A DNA stretch of 9,963 bases, taken from the NCBI GenBank assembly GCA_049287565.1, contig JBAQGA010000165.1:1-9963 (forward strand), written 5' to 3'. This document shows, in pieces, positions 6,096-9,963 of the stretch. A program made the position numbers and the translations under genes. Under the pieces are notes generated by a model. The model did not search any database. It was not told the DNA's origin and saw only the letters and a list, made by a program, of their open reading frames with translations. Origin of the DNA: UBA8522 sp049287565. GTDB lineage: Bacteria > Acidobacteriota > Aminicenantia > Aminicenantales > UBA8522. How positions within the stretch are numbered: position 1 is the first letter of the stretch; every line of letters starts with the position of its first letter.

Positions 6096-8033
6096 ATGCC
6101 CAGGATTATTGATTTCGGAGAGCTCGAAGAGAAAGGTTACTTCGAGCTCGGCTTCAAATCCGGCCTCGAGATCCACCAGCAGCTCAAGACGCAGAAGAAG
6201 CTTTTCTGTCGCTGTCCGGCCGGAGAATACTACGAAGAATACGACGCCGAGGTCCTCCGCCACATGCGTCCGACCCTGTCCGAGCTCGGCGAGTACGACG
6301 GCACCGCCCTGATGGAGTTCAAGACCCGCAAGGAGATTGTCTACCAGCTCAACAAACGCAACATCTGCACCTACGAGATGGACGACACCCCACCTTTCGA
6401 GCTCAACCAGGAGGCCCTCGACATCGCCCTCGAGGTCACCCTGCTCCTCAACTGCAACATCGTCGGTGAACTCCATATCGCCCGCAAACAGTACCTCGAC
6501 GGCAGCATCCCGGCCGGCTTCCAGAGGACGACCATCCTCGGGACGGACGGCTGGGTCCCCTACAAGAATAGGCGTATCGGCATCCGGCAACTGGGCCTCG
6601 AGGAGGATGCCTGCCGTGAAGTCAGCGACCGGGGACACAGACGCGTCTATAAGACCGACCGCCTCAGCATTCCGCTGATCGAGACGGTGACCTATCCCGA
6701 TATGCGCGCCCCCTGGGAGGTGGCCGAGGTGGCCGAGCTGCTGCGCGAGCTGGCCCGCTCGACGGGCAAGGTCCGGACCGGGATCGGCCGGGCCCGGCAG
6801 GACGTCAACGTCAGTGTCGAAGGTGGGACGCGGGTGGAGATCAAGGGGGTTCACCGGATTCCCTACATCCCCCGGCTGACCCATTTCGAAGCCCTCAGGC
6901 AGGCTAACCTTCTCGAGCTCCGGAGTGAGATCCAGGGCAGAGGAGTTACCAAGGAGACACTGGGATCGACCGCGGCCGAGGTCACCGACATCCTGAAAAA
7001 CACGGCCTTCTCTCCGATCCGGCGCGCCCTGGAACGGGAATGGCGCGTCCTGGCCGTCGGACTCGCCCAATTCAAGGGATTGCTGAGCTTTCCGCTCCAG
7101 CCGGGCCGCGATTTCGCCAGCGAAGTCTCCGACCGGGTCCGGGTCATTGCCTGTCTGGATGAGCTTCCCAACATTGTCCATAGCGAGATGATGGACAACC
7201 CGATCACCCTGGCGGAATGGAAGAAGATCGGCGCGGCTCTCAGGGCGAAGAAGGACGACGCCATAGTGTTGGTCTGGGGGGACGTCAAGGACTCGGAGAC
7301 GGCGGCGGAGGAGATCGTCATCCGCGCCCGGGAGGCAGCGGACTGCATCCCCAACGAGACCCGCCAGGCCTTTCCGACCGGCATCAACGGGTTCGAGAGG
7401 ATCCTGCCCGGCCCCAACCGGATGTATCCAGATACCGACATGCCGCCGGTGCCGGTCTCCGAGGAACGGATCGAACGGGCGAGGGGCCGGCTGCCGATGC
7501 CGCCCTGGGAACGCCGCGCCTATTTCCGGAAGCTTGGCCTTCCTCCTGAGATCATCGAGGGCCTGGTGATCGACGAGCGCGCGCCCTTGTTCCAGCGGGC
7601 CGTGGAGTCTCTGTCCTTCAACCCGACCCTGGCCGGAGTCATCCTCAGCCAGACCCTGAAATCATTGAAAAGAAAAGGATTCCCTGTATCGCGTCTCGGT
7701 GATGAAGAGATCTTGGACCTGTTTACCCGCCACGTCCGCGGCGAATTCGCCAGAGAGGCCTTCCCGGACATCTTGAAGCGGATGTCGACGGAGAACCGGT
7801 CGCCGGGAGAAAGCCTTGTCAAGCTCGGCCTCGTTCCGCTCGGCGGTGAGGACGTTCGAGAGATCGTCCGGATCGTCGGGGGACTGGAAAGAAACCTCGA
7901 CCCCCGGGACCCGGGGAAGAAGTTCCGTTATCTCATGGGCGTATTGATGGCCGAGCTGAGGGGGAGATTTTCCGGGGAAAAGGTGGCCTCTTTCCTCCGA
8001 GACGCCTTGGGAGCAGGCACCGGCCGCTTCTGA
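6096..8033 (+). CDS. gatE: Glu-tRNA(Gln) amidotransferase subunit E, archaeal type
   Basis: Cytoplasmic tRNA-binding subunit that phosphorylates the glutamate mischarged on tRNA(Gln) and amidates it with ammonia supplied by GatD. 645 residues, near archaeal GatE (~620) and much longer than bacterial GatB (~480). The kinase-like core starts GLEIHQQLKTQKKLFC (23-38), continues with MRPTLSELGEYD (57-68), KQYLDGSIPAGFQRT (131-145), LGLEEDA (166-172), DRLSIPLIE (188-196), RQDVNVSV (234-241) and EIKGV (248-252). His27 and the Glu169/Glu170 region are the likely metal ligands by analogy with GatB. Residues ~300-425 form an insertion where GatE carries its AspRS-like domain, absent from GatB. ERILPGPNRMYPDTD (434-448) and a helical, YqeY-like tail (~470-645) follow. 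ATG 6096 matches the family start; upstream codons run through the fold-back repeat and should not be included. gatD follows after 20 bp. Confidence 0.93.
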   Translation: MPRIIDFGELEEKGYFELGFKSGLEIHQQLKTQKKLFCRCPAGEYYEEYDAEVLRHMRPTLSELGEYDGTALMEFKTRKEIVYQLNKRNICTYEMDDTPPFELNQEALDIALEVTLLLNCNIVGELHIARKQYLDGSIPAGFQRTTILGTDGWVPYKNRRIGIRQLGLEEDACREVSDRGHRRVYKTDRLSIPLIETVTYPDMRAPWEVAEVAELLRELARSTGKVRTGIGRARQDVNVSVEGGTRVEIKGVHRIPYIPRLTHFEALRQANLLELRSEIQGRGVTKETLGSTAAEVTDILKNTAFSPIRRALEREWRVLAVGLAQFKGLLSFPLQPGRDFASEVSDRVRVIACLDELPNIVHSEMMDNPITLAEWKKIGAALRAKKDDAIVLVWGDVKDSETAAEEIVIRAREAADCIPNETRQAFPTGINGFERILPGPNRMYPDTDMPPVPVSEERIERARGRLPMPPWERRAYFRKLGLPPEIIEGLVIDERAPLFQRAVESLSFNPTLAGVILSQTLKSLKRKGFPVSRLGDEEILDLFTRHVRGEFAREAFPDILKRMSTENRSPGESLVKLGLVPLGGEDVREIVRIVGGLERNLDPRDPGKKFRYLMGVLMAELRGRFSGEKVASFLRDALGAGTGRF

Positions 8034-8053
8034 CCGGAGGATAGGGAAAGGAC

Positions 8054-9436
8054 ATGAGCGATATTTATAAAGGATACAGGGGAAAAGCTTTGGCCCTGCT
8101 CAAGGCGCAGGGCGTCCAGGTCTGGAGCGATGCCGAGGTGGTGACGACACGGGGCAAATTCACCGGGATCATCCTGCCTCGCTCTGAGACCGCCGACGAC
8201 AAGCACATCGTCCTGAAGCTCCGCAACGGCTACAACGTCGGTATAACCGCAGATACGGTGACCGAGATCAAGGAGATCGGGTACAAGGAAGCTCACTACA
8301 AGATCCCGGAGAAAGAGTTCCCCTACGACCCCCGGAAGCCGCGGGTGAAGCTGTTCGGGACGGGCGGGACGATCGCCAGCCGGCTCGACTACCGGACGGG
8401 CGCCGTCATTCCGGCCTTTACACCGGGGGAGCTCTACGGCTCCGTGCCGGAGCTGGCCGATATCTGCAATCTCGAGACGGAGAAGCTCTACGGCGTCTTC
8501 AGCGAGAACATGGGTCCGGAACAGTGGGTCGGCACGGCCACGGCCATCGGCCAGGAGATCCGGAAAGGGGTCCAGGGGATCATCATCGGGCACGGCACGG
8601 ACACCATGCACCACACGGCGGCCATCCTCTCATTCATGGTCCAGGATACACCGGTCCCGATCGTCATGGTCGGTTCGCAGCGGTCGAGCGACCGGCCCTC
8701 TTCCGACGCGGCGCTCAACCTCATCGACGCCACCAAGACGGCCGCCGAGAGCGATATCGCCGAGGTTATGGTCTGCATGTTCGGGCCGACGAGCGACCAG
8801 TACGACCTGCTCCATCGGGGGACGCGCGTCCGCAAGATGCACTCCTCGTCCCGGTCCACCTTCCGGACGATCGGCGACATCCCCATCGCCATGGTCAGCC
8901 GGGACAGGATCATCCCTCTGCGGGAAGACTACAAGAGGCGCCGGAGCGATAAGAACGTCATCATCAACACGGCCTTCGAGGAGAAGGTCTCGATCGTCTA
9001 CTATTACCCCAACATGAAGCCCGATATCATCGAAGCCCTGATCGACAACGGCTATAAGGGGATCGTCATCGCCGGCACCGGTCTCGGGCACGTCAACAAG
9101 CCCCTTTACCCGGCGCTGCGCCGGGCCAACGACAAGGGCATCGCCATATACATGACGGTCCAGACGCTCTGGGGCTACGTCCAGATGTTCGTCTATGATA
9201 CCGGCCGGGACATCATGGAGCTCGGTGTCGTCCCGGCCGCGAACATGCTTCCGGAGGTCGCCTATGTCAAGCTCGGCTGGGCGCTCGGCCAGACGAAAGA
9301 TTTGACGAAAGTCAAAGAAATCATGCTGACGCCCATCGCCGGAGAGATCACCGAGCGCGAGCCCCATAACGGCTATCTCATCTACCAGGGAGGCATTCCC
9401 GAGGTCGAACGCTTCGTCTCAACCCTCTGGAAGTAG
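8054..9436 (+). CDS. gatD: Glu-tRNA(Gln) amidotransferase subunit D, archaeal type
   Basis: L-asparaginase-like subunit that hydrolyses glutamine (or asparagine) to give ammonia for GatE. 460 residues, slightly longer than archaeal GatD (~435). Residues 1-80 form the small N-terminal beta domain that marks GatD and is absent from plain asparaginases. The amidohydrolase domain follows: FGTGGTIASRLDYRTGAV (101-118), GHGTDTMHHTA (179-189), VGSQRSSDRPSSDA (206-219) and RVRKMHSSSR (258-267). The asparaginase-type catalytic set appears complete: Thr106, Thr182, Asp183 and Lys261. GTGLGHVNK (341-349) is also typical. ATG 8054 is 20 bp after the gatE stop, with GGAGG (8036-8040) and AGGG (8043-8046) upstream; spacing to the former is long. 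Adjacent gatE makes GatD much more likely than a free asparaginase. The stop at 9436 is not followed by an obvious terminator. Confidence 0.93.
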   Translation: MSDIYKGYRGKALALLKAQGVQVWSDAEVVTTRGKFTGIILPRSETADDKHIVLKLRNGYNVGITADTVTEIKEIGYKEAHYKIPEKEFPYDPRKPRVKLFGTGGTIASRLDYRTGAVIPAFTPGELYGSVPELADICNLETEKLYGVFSENMGPEQWVGTATAIGQEIRKGVQGIIIGHGTDTMHHTAAILSFMVQDTPVPIVMVGSQRSSDRPSSDAALNLIDATKTAAESDIAEVMVCMFGPTSDQYDLLHRGTRVRKMHSSSRSTFRTIGDIPIAMVSRDRIIPLREDYKRRRSDKNVIINTAFEEKVSIVYYYPNMKPDIIEALIDNGYKGIVIAGTGLGHVNKPLYPALRRANDKGIAIYMTVQTLWGYVQMFVYDTGRDIMELGVVPAANMLPEVAYVKLGWALGQTKDLTKVKEIMLTPIAGEITEREPHNGYLIYQGGIPEVERFVSTLWK

Positions 9437-9452
9437 GCTCAGCACAGTCCAT

Positions 9453-9463
9453 CCTGAAACCTG
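9453..9463 (+). repeat. Direct repeat copy 1, CCTGAAACCTG
   Basis: Identical 11-bp copy of the sequence at 9734-9744, same orientation, 281 bp apart, just downstream of gatD. It may be an orphan insertion-sequence end, since the other copy lies where the transposon should end. Confidence 0.45.
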
Positions 9464-9493
9464 ATTTGAGATTGGGATGAAGACGACGTTTGT

Positions 9494-9625
9494 TTATCTG
9501 AAAACTGACAATCTGTGTTTCTTTAACACTTCAATCCCCTGGCGGACATAACCGGCATCATTGTAGAGACGGAGGAGCAACTCCTCATCTTCTCCCCGCA
9601 GAAGCTCCTGCCTCGCTGGCAACAT
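9494..9625 (-). CDS. Possible small ORF or gene fragment, 43 codons, unknown
   Basis: On the minus strand an ATG at 9625-9623 opens a 43-residue reading frame (MLPARQELLRGEDEELLLRL, then YNDAGYVRQGIEVLKKHRLSVFR, stop 9496-9494). The composition is protein-like: an acidic-basic amphipathic helix followed by a plausible second helix. The frame is open upstream only to a TGA about 15 codons before the ATG, and no ribosome site precedes it. I do not recognise the family. It may be a real small protein, the C-terminal relic of a larger gene, or chance. Its position between two copies of CCTGAAACCTG hints at an insertion-sequence remnant, but its residues do not look like the transposase next to it. 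Confidence 0.3.
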   Translation of the reverse strand: MLPARQELLRGEDEELLLRLYNDAGYVRQGIEVLKKHRLSVFR

Positions 9626-9672
9626 CTTGGAAACAGAATCAACAAATATACAAAACAAGCGACTTTCTCAAG

Positions 9673-9689
9673 AGAATCTAGGAGATTCT
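9673..9689. repeat. Short perfect palindrome AGAATCT-AGG-AGATTCT
   Basis: A 7-bp stem with a 3-base loop in the AT-rich intergenic DNA after gatD. It could be a protein-binding site or part of a weak terminator; no T-run follows on either strand. Recorded as structure only. Confidence 0.35.
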
Positions 9690-9733
9690 ACCTGATTTAG
9701 GCAATCCGACTTACTAATCTTCTCATTATTATA

Positions 9734-9754
9734 CCTGAAACCTGCGTGAAAACA
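9734..9754. mobile_element. Probable terminal inverted repeat of an IS1380-like element
   Basis: CCTGAAACCTGCGTGAAAAC begins 21 bases beyond the transposase stop codon, where an IS1380-family end is expected; ends of this family commonly begin with CCT. The opposite end lies outside the window, so neither the matching inverted repeat nor a target-site duplication can be checked. The 11-bp start recurs at 9453-9463. Confidence 0.45.
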
Positions 9755-9963
9755 TCATATTTTGAGCTTGTCGATCTGCCTGAGCGCATATTCGATCACA
9801 TCCCTATGCCAGTAATTCGCCGGGAACTTGAGAGTTGGTTTGTTCCCGGTTCGGATCAGTTCGCCCGGCACAAGAAGGATTTGAGCCCGTAGGCTTCTCA
9901 AGGTCATTTTTTCGAACTCCTCCGGCAGGCAGAGTCGTTTGAACCAGTTGACCAGGTTGTAGG
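9755..9963 (-). CDS. IS1380-like transposase, C-terminal part (cut by window edge)
   Basis: Minus-strand frame entering from the right edge and ending at TGA (9757-9755), with 68 visible codons: YNLVNWFKRLCLPEEF, then TLRSLRAQILLVPGELIRTG, NKPTLKFPANYWHRD and a helical tail ending LRQIDKLKI. The block YNLVNWFKRLCLP followed by (T)LR..R...LVPG.L.R.G..PTL is characteristic of the C-terminal end of DDE group 1 (IS1380 family) transposases. The catalytic DDE residues lie outside the window, so whether the element is intact cannot be judged. It is transcribed towards gatD. Confidence 0.75.
   Translation of the reverse strand, partial: YNLVNWFKRLCLPEEFEKMTLRSLRAQILLVPGELIRTGNKPTLKFPANYWHRDVIEYALRQIDKLKI

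Noticed and set aside
5802..7181. 459-codon antisense ORF across the fold-back and gatE
   Set aside because: Opposite a firmly identified gatE and through a repeat; acidic, valine-rich shadow with no domain pattern.
6096..8033. Reading the gene as bacterial gatB
   Set aside because: Length of 645 residues, an inserted domain at ~300-425 and an adjacent gatD fit GatE; GatB is about 480 residues and pairs with GatA and GatC.
8630..9367. 245-codon antisense ORF opposite gatD
   Set aside because: Shadow of gatD with biased composition (D, R, V, G) and no ribosome site or motif.
8054..9436. Reading the gene as a free L-asparaginase
   Set aside because: The extra N-terminal ~80-residue domain and tight coupling to gatE indicate GatD, although the catalytic residues are shared.
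9673..9698. Palindrome with CCTAGATTCTC on the minus strand as an ISEcp1-like inverted repeat
   Set aside because: Resemblance is limited to about ten bases, it forms a local palindrome, and a better-placed IS end exists at 9734.

Overview
The window reads as a bacterial chromosome segment of moderately high GC. Family content points towards Candidatus Aminicenantes, Acidobacteria or a relative: a GWxTD-domain protein with TPRs, a DUF481 outer-membrane protein, a secreted NHL-type beta-propeller, Sec signal peptides, and -35/-10 promoters of sigma70 type. This lineage call is an inference from protein families only.

Layout, all + strand unless stated. (1) 2-2086: 3' part of a secreted GWxTD/TPR protein whose start lies before the window. 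(2) 2258-2545: an internally deleted DUF481 gene keeping only its signal peptide, N-terminal strands and C-terminal strand. (3) 2626-4248: an intact SLC5/SGLT-type sodium:solute symporter whose sugar-contact residues look like those of animal SGLT proteins. (4) 4249-4602: an intergenic region holding a ~155-bp inverted-repeat element of CCTCC/GGAGG hairpins, then the promoter of the next gene. (5) 4603-5736: a secreted six-bladed beta-propeller (NHL-like) protein. (6) 5737-6095: a ~270-bp fold-back element packed with short hairpins, several with GAA loops, followed at once by a good bacterial promoter. (7) 6096-8033 and 8054-9436: a tight two-gene operon for GatE and GatD, the archaeal-type Glu-tRNA(Gln) amidotransferase. 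(8) 9437-9963: AT-richer DNA with a possible 43-codon minus-strand ORF, a probable insertion-sequence end, and the C-terminus of an IS1380-like transposase on the minus strand, cut by the window edge.

The main surprise is the gatE-gatD operon. GatDE is described in the literature as the archaeal way to make Gln-tRNA(Gln): GatD releases ammonia from glutamine (or asparagine), and GatE phosphorylates and amidates the Glu on tRNA(Gln). Here the pair sits between typical bacterial genes, under what looks like a sigma70-type promoter, with base composition like its neighbours. That suggests an old transfer from archaea or a neglected bacterial branch of the family. The other genes concern envelope proteins and sugar/solute uptake and have no clear functional link to tRNA amidation. 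The two palindromic intergenic elements and the IS end show that the gaps between genes have taken in mobile or repeat DNA.
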